From: Hydrogenophaga taeniospiralis
GTDB lineage: Bacteria; Pseudomonadota; Gammaproteobacteria; Burkholderiales; Burkholderiaceae_C
Length of the DNA: 64,000 nucleotides
Assembly: GCF_020510445.1 (NCBI RefSeq)
Contig: NZ_JAHBAG010000001.1
Location: 1,712,501-1,776,500, forward strand
Reading direction: 5' to 3'
A model generated the notes under the pieces. It was not told where the DNA came from. It searched no databases and saw nothing but the letters and a program-made list of their open reading frames with translations. Position numbers and translations under genes: made by a program. Shown here one piece after another: positions 1-8,812 of the stretch (positions within the stretch are counted from its first letter, which is position 1; every line of letters begins with the position of its first letter).

Positions 1-227
1 GCCAGGCCTTCAAGCTGCTCACACCCGGCGGCGTGCTGTTCACCTTCTCCTGCTCGGGCGGCATCGGGGTGGAACTGTTCCACAAGATCGTGGCCTCGGC
101 CGGACTGGACGCGGGTGTGGACGGCGCCATCCTGCAGCGCCTGGGCGGCGCCTGCGACCACCCGATGACCATCAACTTCCCCGAAGGCGAATACCTCAAA
201 GGCCTGGTGGTGATGAAAAAGGCGTAG
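1..227 (+). CDS. rlmI: 23S rRNA m5C1962 methyltransferase RlmI, C-terminal end (partial)
   Basis: This is the last 74 or so codons of a gene that starts before the window. The visible end has the SAM-methyltransferase stretch LLTPGGVLFTFSCSG, followed by a helix and a terminal strand ending EYLKGLVVMKKA. From memory of the E. coli protein, RlmI has closely similar segments (a TFSCSG motif, a DHP motif and a PEGxYLKG ending). The family methylates C1962 of 23S rRNA with S-adenosylmethionine and carries an N-terminal PUA domain, which is not visible here. Another class I methyltransferase of the same COG is the alternative. It is followed after 70 bp by the CobW-type gene on the same strand. 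Confidence 0.8.
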   Translation, partial: QAFKLLTPGGVLFTFSCSGGIGVELFHKIVASAGLDAGVDGAILQRLGGACDHPMTINFPEGEYLKGLVVMKKA

Positions 228-297
228 AACCCGTGGGTCGCATACACTCCCCCGCTGTTTCGTCCCCCGCCACCCCGTTGCCGGAGTTTTTCCCGCC

Positions 298-1365
298 ATG
301 TCCCTGATCCCTGCCACCATCCTCACCGGCTTCCTCGGTTCGGGCAAGACCACGCTGCTCAAGCGCGTGCTGACCGAGGCGCATGGGCAGAAGATCGCGG
401 TGATCGAGAACGAGTTCGGCGAGGAGAACATTGACAACGAGATCCTGGTGGCCGACACGCAGGAAAACATCATCCAGATGAGCAACGGCTGCATCTGCTG
501 CACCATCCGCGACGACCTGCGCGCCACGCTGCACGACCTGGCCGAGAAAAAGCGCAAGGGTGAACTCGACTTCGAACGCGTGGTGATCGAAACCACCGGC
601 CTGGCCGACCCCGGCCCGGTGGCTCAGACCTTCTTCATGGACGACGAGGTCGCCGAGCAGTATTTGCTCGACTCCATCCTGACCCTGGTGGACGCCAAAC
701 ACGCGGCCGACCAGCTCAACGACCGCCAGGAGGCGCGCCGCCAGGTGGGCTTTGCCGACCAGATCTTCATCAGCAAGGCCGACCTGGTGAGCCAGGAAGA
801 GCTCGACGCGCTGATCCATCGCCTGAAACACATGAACCCGCGCGCGCCCATGCGCCCGGTGCATTTCGGCGAAGTGGCGCTCAGCGAGGTGTTCGACCTG
901 CGCGGCTTCAACCTCAACGCCAAGCTCGACATCGACCCGGATTTCCTCAAGGTCGAAGACGAGCACGACCATGATCACGACCACCACGATCATGAGCACG
1001 GCGAGCACTGCAACCACGCCTCGCACCAGCACGGTCACGAAGGCCACGGTCATCACCACCATCACGACGACGATGTGAAGAGCTTCGTCTACCGCGCCAC
1101 CCGGCCGTTCGACCCGGCCAAACTGGAAGATTTCCTGGGCGCCATCGTGCAGGTCTATGGCCCGCGCATGTTGCGTTACAAGGGCGTGCTCGACATGCAG
1201 GGCACCGACCGCAAAGTCATCTTCCAGGGCGTGCACCAGCTCATGGGCAGCGACCTCGGCCCTCCCTGGGCCGCGGGTGAAGCCCGCGAAAGCAAAATGG
1301 TGTTCATCGGCCTGGACCTGCCGCGTGACATCCTGGTCCAGGGCCTGGACCAGTCGCTGGTTTGA
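298..1365 (+). CDS. CobW/YjiA-family GTPase, probable metal chaperone
   Basis: The protein has 355 residues and belongs to the COG0523 G3E GTPases, which help deliver or guard metal ions, often zinc. The P-loop GFLGSGKTT is at residues 11-19. The CxCC metal motif (GCICC) is at about 64-68, and SKAD serves as the base-recognition motif. A His/Asp-rich stretch lies at about 222-258, between the GTPase domain and the C-terminal CobW domain; such segments bind metal in relatives. The ATG at 298 follows a GGAG-like site. The metal and the client protein cannot be told from sequence. It is not next to cobalamin genes, so CobW in the strict sense (cobalt insertion for B12) is unlikely. Confidence 0.88.
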   Translation: MSLIPATILTGFLGSGKTTLLKRVLTEAHGQKIAVIENEFGEENIDNEILVADTQENIIQMSNGCICCTIRDDLRATLHDLAEKKRKGELDFERVVIETTGLADPGPVAQTFFMDDEVAEQYLLDSILTLVDAKHAADQLNDRQEARRQVGFADQIFISKADLVSQEELDALIHRLKHMNPRAPMRPVHFGEVALSEVFDLRGFNLNAKLDIDPDFLKVEDEHDHDHDHHDHEHGEHCNHASHQHGHEGHGHHHHHDDDVKSFVYRATRPFDPAKLEDFLGAIVQVYGPRMLRYKGVLDMQGTDRKVIFQGVHQLMGSDLGPPWAAGEARESKMVFIGLDLPRDILVQGLDQSLV

Positions 1366-1690
1366 CCAGCGCCACCAGCACGCGATGGCATGACGATCGA
1401 ATGAACAGGATCTGATCGTGCTCTTTGTCTCGCTTCTCCAACGATTGGGATTTCGATCAAACCCGGCGGCGGTTGCCGCGGAGCCACCCTCGTTACAATC
1501 GCGGCCCAAGTCGGCCGCCCGACGACCCGCCGCGAAAGCGGATCGCGGCGCTCAGAAGCGGGGCCGTATTGGGGGTATAACAACGAATCCGCTGGCGCAG
1601 CCGGCGCAAGATGGCGCACCATTGGCCCCGGCCGGCGGCAGCGCTGCGCCCCTAGACCACGCATTGTCAGGTACTGAGAGGAGTCCCGTT

Positions 1691-2848
1691 GTGAAAGCCC
1701 CGGCCACCAGGACAGCGAAAAAAGGCAAGCCCGCCGCAACGGGTGTCAAGGCCAGCTCGTCCGCCACCGCCTCCAGGGTGTCCTCAACCAGCAAGTCCGC
1801 CGCCAAGGTGGCACCGAAGCCCTCCGCCAAGGCCGTGGCCAAACCTGCGGCCAAGACCGCGAAGACGTCCTCCGCCCCCAAATCCGTGGCGCCGGTGAAA
1901 TCCGGCCCATCCAGCAAGCCCAGCAGGGCCGCGGCAAAAACCGCCGCGGTCAGCGCCACACGACCGGTCAAGCCGGTCAGCAAAACCATGGCAAAAACTG
2001 CTGTCAAACCCGCCGCAAAACCTGTCACCCCGGCACCGGCCAAACCGGTCGCGAAGTCCGCCACGGCCAAGCCGGCGGCCAAAGCAGCGGTAAAGTCCGC
2101 GTCAGTGCCTGTTTCAAAAGTCTCCCCCAAAACCGCACCGGCCGCCGCCTCAGCGTCTGCTTCCAAAACCTCCAGCGCCCGTTCGCCCGCCGCCCCGGCC
2201 AAGGCCGCGATGTCCATGCCCGTCGTCGAGCCCACGCCAAGGCCTCTGGGCAAGCGGGCCGCGAAGAAGGTCATGATGGAGCAGATGACCCAGGCGGCGG
2301 TGATTCCCACCCACGCACCCGATGCCGCCAAGGCGACTTTTTCCACCATGAACGAACGTGCCGTAATGACCCCTCCTGTGCCATCCTCCATCCAGAAGGA
2401 CCCCAAGCGGGCCAACAACTGGAAAACCGTGCCGGTTGAGCAGCTGACCGACCAGGATATTCAGGCCATGCCGGACAGTGAGTACATGAGTGAACTGCAG
2501 CTCAGCTACTTCCGCCGCAAGCTGTCCCAGCTCAAGGCCGACATGCTGGCCAACGCCGGCGAAACCACCGAGCATCTGCGCGAAGACACCGTGGTGGTGC
2601 CCGACCCGGCCGACCGCGCCACCATCGAGGAAGAACACGCCCTCGAGTTGCGTACCCGTGACCGCGAGCGCAAGTTGCTCAAGAAGATCGAACAGGCCAT
2701 TGCCCGCATCGATTCGGGTGACTACGGTTATTGCGAGGAAACCGGCGAAGCCATTGGCGTCGGTCGCCTCATGGCTCGGCCGACCGCCAGCCTCTCGCTC
2801 GAAGCGCAACAGCGCCGCGAACTCAAGCAGAAAATGTTCGGGGATTGA
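1691..2848 (+). CDS. dksA: DksA-family RNA polymerase-binding regulator with long Lys/Ala/Pro-rich N-terminus
   Basis: The C-terminal part (about residues 266-385) is a DksA domain: a long coiled-coil helix pair, then DYGYCEETGEAIGVGRLMAR. DksA binds in the RNA polymerase secondary channel and works with ppGpp. I chose the GTG at 1691 because AGAGGAG sits 7 bases upstream; the frame stays open further 5' but without a comparable site. Residues 1 to about 175 are almost entirely Lys, Ala, Pro, Ser and Thr, like a histone H1 tail, with no counterpart in the 151-residue E. coli protein. Of the four zinc cysteines of E. coli DksA only the first is kept (Cys348); the others read Thr, Ser and Ala. 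Cys-poor DksA forms are known in other proteobacteria. Next gene starts 51 bp downstream. Confidence 0.85.
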   Translation: MKAPATRTAKKGKPAATGVKASSSATASRVSSTSKSAAKVAPKPSAKAVAKPAAKTAKTSSAPKSVAPVKSGPSSKPSRAAAKTAAVSATRPVKPVSKTMAKTAVKPAAKPVTPAPAKPVAKSATAKPAAKAAVKSASVPVSKVSPKTAPAAASASASKTSSARSPAAPAKAAMSMPVVEPTPRPLGKRAAKKVMMEQMTQAAVIPTHAPDAAKATFSTMNERAVMTPPVPSSIQKDPKRANNWKTVPVEQLTDQDIQAMPDSEYMSELQLSYFRRKLSQLKADMLANAGETTEHLREDTVVVPDPADRATIEEEHALELRTRDRERKLLKKIEQAIARIDSGDYGYCEETGEAIGVGRLMARPTASLSLEAQQRRELKQKMFGD

Positions 2849-2899
2849 GTCTTCGCCGTCCATCCCATCTGTAGCCCATCCCCCCGACAACGACCCGAC

Positions 2900-4783
2900 A
2901 TGTCCAAGGACGAATCCAACGGCGGTTTTCTGTCCAAAGTGGTGAAGTTCGTGCGCCATCCGACCACCAGCTGGTCGGATCTGGACACACGATCCGCCGA
3001 TCGCGAAAGCGAGTACAGCAAGGCGGCGCTCAAGGAAATGATCGAGCGCAAGCGGCGCAACGACTTCGTGCGCAAGCGCGAGTTCGACATGCTGCGCAAG
3101 ATCCGCAGTCGGGAAGCTTCCGGGGGCGAGGGGCAGGGGGTGCGGCCTTCGTTCTTCCAGAGCAGCCTGCCGTCGAAACCCGACGACCGGGCGATGACGC
3201 TGAAGAAGATCGATGAGATCGAAGCCCAGATGTCGATGCAGTGGTGGAAGACCAAGGGGCCCGACTCCCAGGCCACCGCGAGCTCCAGCCTGAGTTCGGG
3301 GGCCCATTCCACGGGGGGCACGCCTCTGGACCGCAAAGCCGAGGCCCACGACAAGTCGGTGGCCGGGGCCGAAGCCAAGCGGCGCACCGCCCAGTACACC
3401 GAAACCGAAGCCTCTCCCTTGCCCGAAAACACGGCGCCCGCGCCCAAACCCGCGCCAGCGGCATCCCCGGCGCCGGCCGTCGCCCCGGTTGCCGCTGCCG
3501 CGAGTCCGAAGGAGAAGGGGGGCAAGCTGTGGGGACCCTCTCGTGAGCAGGAACTGTCGCGCGACTCGCACCAGCCCTCGTCGTCTCCGGCCCGCACCGG
3601 CTTGATGGCGCCCTCTGGAAACAGTGTGCAGCCGAGTGCCGGTTCCGGGTTTTCGGCCTCGCACTTTTTTGCACTGGATGTGCAGGAAATCGCGCAGGAT
3701 CCTGAGGTCGAGGAGGCTTCCATCCGGTTCGCCAACGGCGACGATGCCGGTGCCGAGCAGGGGCTGATGGAAGGCCTGACCGATGGAGGTGCGCGGGCCC
3801 AGCAGGTGGACGACTGGCTGGCCCTGTTCGATCTGTACCGCGCCACCGGTCAGCTCGCGCCCTTCGAGAGCCGGGCGGTCGATTTCGTCAACCGCTTCAA
3901 CCGTTCGGCGCCGCAGTGGTACGACATGCCTGAGATCGTGTCCAGCATGAGCGGAAAGACCTTCACGCCCTCGTCCGGACCGAACCGGGCGGTCTGGGTC
4001 TGTGAACCCGATCTGGACGCGCACGCGGTGGGCACGCTGCAGAACGTGTTGCTGCGCGCCAGCAAGCCCTGGGTGCTGGACTGGTCGCCGGTCGAGAGCA
4101 TCGATGTGAAGGCCGCGCGTGCGCTGCTGGGGGTCTTCACCCTCTGGGGCGATCAGGATGTGGAGCTGCGCTTTTATGGTTCTTCGAACCTGCGAGAGCT
4201 GCTCAAGACATTGACGCCGTCGGGTCGGCGCGATGTGGAGCAGCTCTGGTGGGAGTTGCGCATGGCCGTGCTGCGGGTCATGAACCTGGTGGATGAATTT
4301 GAACTGGCCGCGCTCGACTTCTGCGTGACCTACGAGGTGTCTCCTCCAGGCTGGGAGAAGCCCCGCTGCCACTTCCTTGGACTGTCGTTGGATGCCTCGG
4401 GCGAGGTCGGCCAGTCGGTGCTGGGCGAGGTGGTGCTGGAGCAGGTGCCCTCGACCTACCCGGGCGAGTCGGTGCTGGAAGGCCAGAGTTCCGAATTCAA
4501 CCAGTTGGGCCTGGTGGAGCTGTCGGGCGAGATTCGCGGCGACCCGCAGGCCACGCTGGAGACGCTGGAACGCCGTCTTCAGGGGGCGGACGTGATGATC
4601 ATTTCCTGCCGCAACCTGATCCGTGTCGATTTTTCGGCCGCGGGTACCCTGCTCAACTGGGTTTCGGGCCACCATGCGCAAGGCCGCCTGATCCAGTTCG
4701 TTGACGCCCACCGTCTGGTGTCGGCCTTCTTTCACGTCATCGGGATCACCGAATACGCCAAGGTGGTGGTGCGGAACGATTGA
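2900..4783 (+). CDS. STAS-domain protein of unknown role
   Basis: The protein has 627 residues and no signal peptide or membrane segment, so it is probably cytoplasmic. The first 130 residues are charged and helical. Residues about 150-250 are Ala/Pro-rich and probably disordered. Two segments look like STAS folds: about 360-437, and the C-terminal 100 residues ending in VIGITEYAKVVVRND, the usual strand-helix pattern of anti-sigma-antagonist domains. The region between them is an unrecognised helical domain. The gene lies between dksA and hslV on the same strand. I cannot assign a function; a scaffold or partner-switch role is only a guess. A palindromic repeat follows the stop codon. Confidence 0.6.
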   Translation: MSKDESNGGFLSKVVKFVRHPTTSWSDLDTRSADRESEYSKAALKEMIERKRRNDFVRKREFDMLRKIRSREASGGEGQGVRPSFFQSSLPSKPDDRAMTLKKIDEIEAQMSMQWWKTKGPDSQATASSSLSSGAHSTGGTPLDRKAEAHDKSVAGAEAKRRTAQYTETEASPLPENTAPAPKPAPAASPAPAVAPVAAAASPKEKGGKLWGPSREQELSRDSHQPSSSPARTGLMAPSGNSVQPSAGSGFSASHFFALDVQEIAQDPEVEEASIRFANGDDAGAEQGLMEGLTDGGARAQQVDDWLALFDLYRATGQLAPFESRAVDFVNRFNRSAPQWYDMPEIVSSMSGKTFTPSSGPNRAVWVCEPDLDAHAVGTLQNVLLRASKPWVLDWSPVESIDVKAARALLGVFTLWGDQDVELRFYGSSNLRELLKTLTPSGRRDVEQLWWELRMAVLRVMNLVDEFELAALDFCVTYEVSPPGWEKPRCHFLGLSLDASGEVGQSVLGEVVLEQVPSTYPGESVLEGQSSEFNQLGLVELSGEIRGDPQATLETLERRLQGADVMIISCRNLIRVDFSAAGTLLNWVSGHHAQGRLIQFVDAHRLVSAFFHVIGITEYAKVVVRND

Positions 4784-4796
4784 GGCTGGGTTCCTA

Positions 4797-4875
4797 CCGC
4801 GCCGCCTGCAGTGTCACCCTCCCAGGGGGCGGCACTGGCGGCCCGGCAGAGCCGGTTTCGCGGTGCCCTCGGAAT
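4797..4875 (+). repeat. Palindromic 3'-flanking repeat, copy A
   Basis: This GC-rich element begins about 15 bases after the STAS gene stop. It shows the family pattern: a GCCGCCTGCAG hairpin, a CCC..AGGGGGC hairpin, and GGCCCGGCAGAGCCGG flanked by GGCAC and GGTGCC arms. Related copies, all oriented with the gene upstream, lie at 10567, 23714 (degenerate), 25165, 26513 and 29632. There is no T-run, so it is not a standard intrinsic terminator. Confidence 0.7.
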
Positions 4876-4924
4876 TGCGCCGACGGGCTTGTGAACCTTC
4901 TGCTCATCCCCATCTCTTCCCCTT

Positions 4925-5473
4925 ATGGAAACTTTTCACGGAACCACCATCGTCTGCGTGCGTCGAGAGACGCCGCAAGGCGTGCAGGTCGCCATCGGCG
5001 GCGACGGCCAGGTAACCCTGGGCAACATCGTTGTGAAGGGCACGGCGCGCAAGGTGCGCAAGCTGCACCACGATCAGGTGCTGGCCGGTTTTGCCGGTGC
5101 CACCGCCGATGCCTTCACTTTGTTCGAGCGCTTTGAGGCCAAGCTGGAAAAACACCAGGGGCACCTGGTGCGCGCCGCGATCGAGCTCACCCGCGACTGG
5201 CGCACCGACCGCGTGCTGCGTCGGCTCGAAGCCATGCTGGCCGTGGCCGACCGCAGCGCCGCGCTGATCATCACAGGCAATGGCGACGTGCTGGAGCCCG
5301 AGCACGGTGTGGTGGCCATCGGCTCGGGAGGGGCCTATGCCCAGGCCGCCGCCCGCGCCCTGATCCAGCACACGGCCCTGAATGCCGAAGAGGTGGTGCG
5401 GCAGTCGCTCACGATCGCGGGCGAGATCTGCATCTACACCAACATGAACCACACGATCGAAACCCTGGAGTGA
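4925..5473 (+). CDS. hslV: HslV, proteolytic subunit of the HslUV (ClpQY) protease
   Basis: The protein has 182 residues. HslV forms a dodecameric threonine protease that is fed unfolded substrates by the HslU ATPase in the cytoplasm. The N-terminus reads [13 protein letters not shown]. By family analogy the METFHG propeptide is removed to expose the catalytic Thr7. GGDGQVTLG and [17 protein letters not shown] are the conserved proteasome-beta-type segments. The stop codon sits directly against the hslU start region, as expected for a co-translated pair. Confidence 0.95.
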   Translation: METFHGTTIVCVRRETPQGVQVAIGGDGQVTLGNIVVKGTARKVRKLHHDQVLAGFAGATADAFTLFERFEAKLEKHQGHLVRAAIELTRDWRTDRVLRRLEAMLAVADRSAALIITGNGDVLEPEHGVVAIGSGGAYAQAAARALIQHTALNAEEVVRQSLTIAGEICIYTNMNHTIETLE

Positions 5474-5481
5474 GCGAAACC

Positions 5482-6816
5482 ATGTCTTCCATGACGCCCC
5501 AGGAGATCGTCTCCGAACTCGACCGCTTCATCATCGGCCAGAAAGGCGCCAAGCGCGCCGTGGCCATTGCCTTGCGCAACCGCTGGCGTCGCCAGCAGGT
5601 GGACGAAAAACTGCGGCCCGAGATCACGCCCAAGAACATTCTCATGATTGGCCCCACCGGCGTGGGCAAGACCGAGATCGCGCGCCGCCTGGCGCGGCTG
5701 GCCGACGCGCCCTTCATCAAGGTCGAGGCCACCAAGTTCACCGAGGTGGGCTATGTGGGCAAGGACGTCGACAGCATCATCCGCGATCTGGCCGACATCG
5801 CGATCAAGCAGACGCGCGAGATCGAGATGCGCAAGCAGCGCGCACGTGCCGAGGACGCGGCCGAGGAGCGCATCCTGGACATCCTGATTCCGCCGCCGCG
5901 CGGCTTGGGCGCCGAACCGGCCACCGTGCTGAGCACCGAAAGCACCGCACGCCAGGCGTTTCGCAAGAAGCTGCGCGAGGGCCAGCTCGATGACCGTGAG
6001 ATCGAGATCGATCTGGCCGAGCCCCGCCCGACCATGGAGATCATGGGACCGGCCGGCATGGAGGACATGGCCGAACAGCTGCGAGGCATGTTCAGCCAGC
6101 TCGGACAGGACAAGCGCCGCACCCGCAAGCTCAAGATCGCCGAAGCCATGAAGCTGCTGATCGAAGAGGAGGCGGGCAAGCTGGTCAATGAAGAAGAGAT
6201 CAAGATCCGTGCGCTGCAGAACGCCGAGCAGAACGGCATCGTGTTCATCGACGAGATCGACAAGGTGACCTCGCGCAGCGACTCGGGCGGCGCCGAGGTG
6301 TCGCGCCAGGGGGTGCAGCGCGACCTGCTGCCGCTGGTCGAAGGGACCAACGTGTCCACCAAGTACGGCGTGATCAAGACCGATCACATCCTGTTCATCG
6401 CCAGCGGCGCGTTCCATCTGGCCAAGCCCAGCGACCTGATCCCCGAGCTGCAGGGGCGTTTCCCCATCCGGGTGGAGCTGCAGTCGCTGTCGGTGGACGA
6501 TTTCGAGGCCATCCTGACCCAGACCCACGCCTCGCTGGTGCGCCAGTACCAGGCGCTGCTGGCCACGGAGGGGGTGACGCTGGTGTTCACGCCCGAAGGC
6601 ATCCGGCATCTGGCGCAGATCGCCTGCGATGTGAACGAACGCACGGAAAACATCGGCGCGCGCCGACTGGCCACGGTGATGGAGCACTTGCTTGACGAAG
6701 TCAGTTTTGCCGCCACCGGTCTACAGGGGCAGACCATTACGGTGGACGCAGCCTATGTGGACGGTCGGCTCACCGAGCTCAGCCGCAACGAGGATCTGTC
6801 GCGCTACATCCTCTGA
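5482..6816 (+). CDS. hslU: HslU, AAA+ unfoldase subunit of HslUV
   Basis: HslU uses ATP to unfold substrates and thread them into HslV. Counting from the ATG at 5482, the Walker [10 protein letters not shown] is at about residue 57, the pore motif GYVGKDV follows, Walker B VFIDEID is at about 254, and the tail LSRYIL is the peptide that docks into HslV. I chose 5482 because [13 protein letters not shown] lines up with the remembered E. coli start; an in-frame GTG at 5470 that overlaps the hslV stop would add four residues. Residues 90-240 form the intermediate domain typical of HslU. The strong terminator at 6837 ends the operon. Confidence 0.95.
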   Translation: MSSMTPQEIVSELDRFIIGQKGAKRAVAIALRNRWRRQQVDEKLRPEITPKNILMIGPTGVGKTEIARRLARLADAPFIKVEATKFTEVGYVGKDVDSIIRDLADIAIKQTREIEMRKQRARAEDAAEERILDILIPPPRGLGAEPATVLSTESTARQAFRKKLREGQLDDREIEIDLAEPRPTMEIMGPAGMEDMAEQLRGMFSQLGQDKRRTRKLKIAEAMKLLIEEEAGKLVNEEEIKIRALQNAEQNGIVFIDEIDKVTSRSDSGGAEVSRQGVQRDLLPLVEGTNVSTKYGVIKTDHILFIASGAFHLAKPSDLIPELQGRFPIRVELQSLSVDDFEAILTQTHASLVRQYQALLATEGVTLVFTPEGIRHLAQIACDVNERTENIGARRLATVMEHLLDEVSFAATGLQGQTITVDAAYVDGRLTELSRNEDLSRYIL

Positions 6817-6836
6817 ACCCCGCCGGGGGCTGGTGA

Positions 6837-6870
6837 AGCCGCGTGCCGCCCTTGGGCGGACGCGGCTTTT
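6837..6870 (+). terminator. Intrinsic terminator after hslU
   Basis: An 8-bp stem AGCCGCGT (6837-6844) pairs with ACGCGGCT (6860-6867). Inside it CCGCCC pairs with GGGCGG, and TTTT follows. It lies 20 bases after the hslU stop and separates hslVU from the dcw cluster. Confidence 0.85.
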
Positions 6871-7070
6871 CGCTTGACTGGGCCCGGGGGGTGTGGGCCA
6901 TCCCTCGGGACCGTTCGATCCACAGACCAGGACATAAACGTAACAAAGCGCTCAAGCATCACTTTCAGAGGCTGTTGTAAGTGCTTGCTTTTGCTGAATT
7001 TTTAAGCGCCAAATTGTTTCAAAGTATGTTCTAAGTGCTTGATTTCATTGAAAAAATAAGTGGCCACGAG
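6871..7070. other. AT-rich spacer upstream of the dcw promoter
   Basis: No gene is seen here. The base composition turns AT-rich from about 6935. The 10-mer TAAGTGCTTG occurs twice (6978-6987 and 7032-7041), each followed by a T-rich run; these could be further regulator or DNA-bending sites upstream of the mraZ promoter. Confidence 0.5.
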
Positions 7071-7098
7071 TTGCAGACTCTGATTTTCCTGATAAAGT
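7071..7098 (+). promoter_or_regulatory. Candidate mraZ/dcw promoter (extended -10)
   Basis: TTGCAG (7071-7076), a 16-base spacer, then TAAAGT (7093-7098) preceded by TG one base upstream, which gives an extended -10. Its -10 overlaps the first MraZ box, as expected for autorepression. It was read by eye and has not been mapped. Confidence 0.5.
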
Positions 7099-7130
7099 GG
7101 GAAAATGTGCAATTAAGTGGTGAAAAGTGT
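7097..7130 (+). promoter_or_regulatory. MraZ operator: four direct repeats with 10-bp period
   Basis: GTGG, GTGC, GTGG and GTGT start at 7097, 7107, 7117 and 7127, each preceded by A or T and followed by an A- or T-rich stretch. E. coli MraZ is known to bind tandem TGGG-type repeats spaced 10 bp apart upstream of its own gene, so this is a good match in spacing and place. The repeats lie between the candidate -10 and the mraZ start. Confidence 0.75.
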
Positions 7131-7149
7131 TTTTCAAGGAATGACAGCG

Positions 7150-7575
7150 GTGTTTCAGGGTGCTTCTTCTCTCAGTCTCGATGCCAAGGGTCGGCTCTCC
7201 ATGCCGACCCGGCACCGTGACGCCCTGATCGCCGCCGCCAGCCAGCTCACCATCACCAAGCACCCACACGGTTGTCTCATGGTCTTTCCGCGCAACGAGT
7301 GGGAGTTGTTCCGCGAGCGCATCGCGGCCTTGCCCATGCAGGCGCAGTGGTGGAAGCGCATTTTCCTGGGCAATGCCATGGACGTGGACATGGACGGGGC
7401 TGGCCGCGTGCTGATCTCGCCGGAGCTGCGCACGGCCGCCGGCATCACCAAGGACGCGGTCCTGCTGGGCATGGGGGGCTACTTCGAACTCTGGGATGCG
7501 CAGGTGTACGCCGCCAAGGAGGCCGAAGCCATGCAGGCCGAGATGCCCGATGTCTTCAAGGACTTTTCTTTCTAA
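7150..7575 (+). CDS. mraZ: MraZ, transcriptional regulator of the dcw cluster
   Basis: The protein has 141 residues and two AbrB-like MraZ motifs: [15 protein letters not shown] near the N-terminus and [14 protein letters not shown] in the second half. MraZ forms a ring-shaped DNA-binding oligomer that represses its own operon. I chose the GTG at 7150 (product [10 protein letters not shown]) because AAGGA lies 9 bases upstream and relatives start with MFxGA. An ATG at 7141 abuts the ribosome site, and the GTG at 7117 lies inside an MraZ box. First gene of the dcw cluster; rsmH starts 8 bases after the stop. Confidence 0.9.
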   Translation: MFQGASSLSLDAKGRLSMPTRHRDALIAAASQLTITKHPHGCLMVFPRNEWELFRERIAALPMQAQWWKRIFLGNAMDVDMDGAGRVLISPELRTAAGITKDAVLLGMGGYFELWDAQVYAAKEAEAMQAEMPDVFKDFSF

Positions 7576-7583
7576 GGGCGGCG

Positions 7584-8507
7584 GTGCAAAGCGCATGGAA
7601 CCACCAAACCGTCCTGTTGAGCGAAGCCGTGGCAGCACTGGCGATCAACCCGGACGGACACTATGTCGACGCGACCTTCGGGCGCGGCGGGCATTCGCGC
7701 CTCATTCTGGAGAGGCTGTCTGCGAGCGGGCGCCTCACGGCGTTCGACAAGGACCCGCAGGCCGTGGCGGCCGCGCAGGAACTGGCGGCCAGCGATGGCC
7801 GCTTTTCCATCCGGCACCAGGGGTTCTGCCACCTGGGCGAACTGGGGGCGGCGAGCGCGGATGGGGTGCTGATGGACCTGGGTGTGAGTTCGCCCCAGAT
7901 CGACGACCCCGAGAGGGGTTTTTCTTTTCGCCACGATGGGCCCCTGGACATGCGCATGGACACCACGCGCGGCCAGAGCGTGGCGCAGTGGCTGGAAACG
8001 GCCGAAGTCTCCACCCTCGCGGAGGTGATACGTGAATATGGCGAAGAACGGTTTGCTCAACCGGTTGCAAAGGCGATTGATCGTCGCCGACAGGAACGGG
8101 GCCCTATTCGAACCACCCGCGAGCTGGCCGAAGTCGTGGCTGGCGCGGTCAAAACCCGCGAGCCGGGCAAGGACCCTGCAACGCGCACATTTCAGGCTTT
8201 TCGGATTTTCATCAACGCCGAGCTTGAAGAGCTGCAACAAGCGCTAGAGGCCAGTCTGCATGTCTTGCGTCCCGGAGGGCAACTGGTGGTGATCAGCTTC
8301 CATTCGCTGGAAGACCGCATGGTCAAACAGTTCATGGCGCGCCATTCGCGCGCCGTGGTGGATCGCCGCGTGCCCTTCGCCGAGCCTGCGCCCATGCAAC
8401 TGATCCACGTGCGCCGCGTCATGCCCTCGGATGCCGAAGTGCAGGGCAACCCGCGTTCGCGCAGCGCGGTGATGCGCGTGGCCGAGCGCACGGAGGCGCA
8501 CGCATGA
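7584..8507 (+). CDS. rsmH: RsmH (MraW), 16S rRNA m4C1402 methyltransferase
   Basis: The protein has 307 residues. RsmH uses SAM to N4-methylate C1402 in the 30S P-site. Visible family segments are [10 protein letters not shown], the SAM loop [10 protein letters not shown], the [12 protein letters not shown] motif, the [12 protein letters not shown] motif and the C-terminal [14 protein letters not shown]. The GTG at 7584 follows AAGGGCGG and gives the expected N-terminus [12 protein letters not shown]. The stop overlaps the ftsL start by ATGA. Confidence 0.95.
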   Translation: MQSAWNHQTVLLSEAVAALAINPDGHYVDATFGRGGHSRLILERLSASGRLTAFDKDPQAVAAAQELAASDGRFSIRHQGFCHLGELGAASADGVLMDLGVSSPQIDDPERGFSFRHDGPLDMRMDTTRGQSVAQWLETAEVSTLAEVIREYGEERFAQPVAKAIDRRRQERGPIRTTRELAEVVAGAVKTREPGKDPATRTFQAFRIFINAELEELQQALEASLHVLRPGGQLVVISFHSLEDRMVKQFMARHSRAVVDRRVPFAEPAPMQLIHVRRVMPSDAEVQGNPRSRSAVMRVAERTEAHA

Positions 8508-8812
8508 TCCGCCTCAACCTGGTCCTGCTGATGGCGGTGCTGGCCAGTGCCTTCTATCTGGTGCACACGCAGTACGAGTCGCGGCGCCTGTACACCGCGC
8601 TGGACCGCGCGCAGGCGCAGTCGCGCAAGATCGAGGCGGAACACGAGCAGCTGCAGGTGCAGAAGCAGGCCCAGGCCACCTCGGCGCGTGTGCAACTGCT
8701 CGCCACCCGGCGGCTGCAGATGCGTCCGGTCAACCCCGCCATCACCGAATACGTGACGCTGTACGAGCCGCAGGTGCCCGGGCTGGCGCCCGACCAGGGA
8801 GGCCGACCATGA
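8504..8812 (+). CDS. ftsL: FtsL, bitopic divisome protein
   Basis: The protein has 102 residues: one N-terminal membrane helix (about 3-21, [19 protein letters not shown]) and then a coiled coil rich in Arg, Gln and Glu. FtsL joins FtsB and FtsQ in the periplasm and helps activate FtsWI. The identity rests on size, topology and its place between rsmH and ftsI, because FtsL sequences diverge strongly. It overlaps both neighbours by 4 bp (ATGA). Confidence 0.9.
   Translation: MIRLNLVLLMAVLASAFYLVHTQYESRRLYTALDRAQAQSRKIEAEHEQLQVQKQAQATSARVQLLATRRLQMRPVNPAITEYVTLYEPQVPGLAPDQGGRP

Noticed and set aside
1418..1690. Upstream extension of dksA to the GTG at 1418
   Set aside because: No ribosome site there, and the strong AGAGGAG lies just before the GTG at 1691.
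2150..4735. 861-codon minus-strand open frame opposite dksA and the STAS gene
   Set aside because: High GC leaves long antisense frames open. The plus-strand proteins have recognisable domains and ribosome sites; this one has neither.
4797..4875. Repeat copies as standard intrinsic terminators
   Set aside because: They have hairpins but no T-run on the sense strand, and two lie inside an operon whose later genes are essential.
7117..7149. GTG at 7117 as the mraZ start
   Set aside because: It lies inside an MraZ box, and the ribosome site AAGGA at 7136-7140 is downstream of it.
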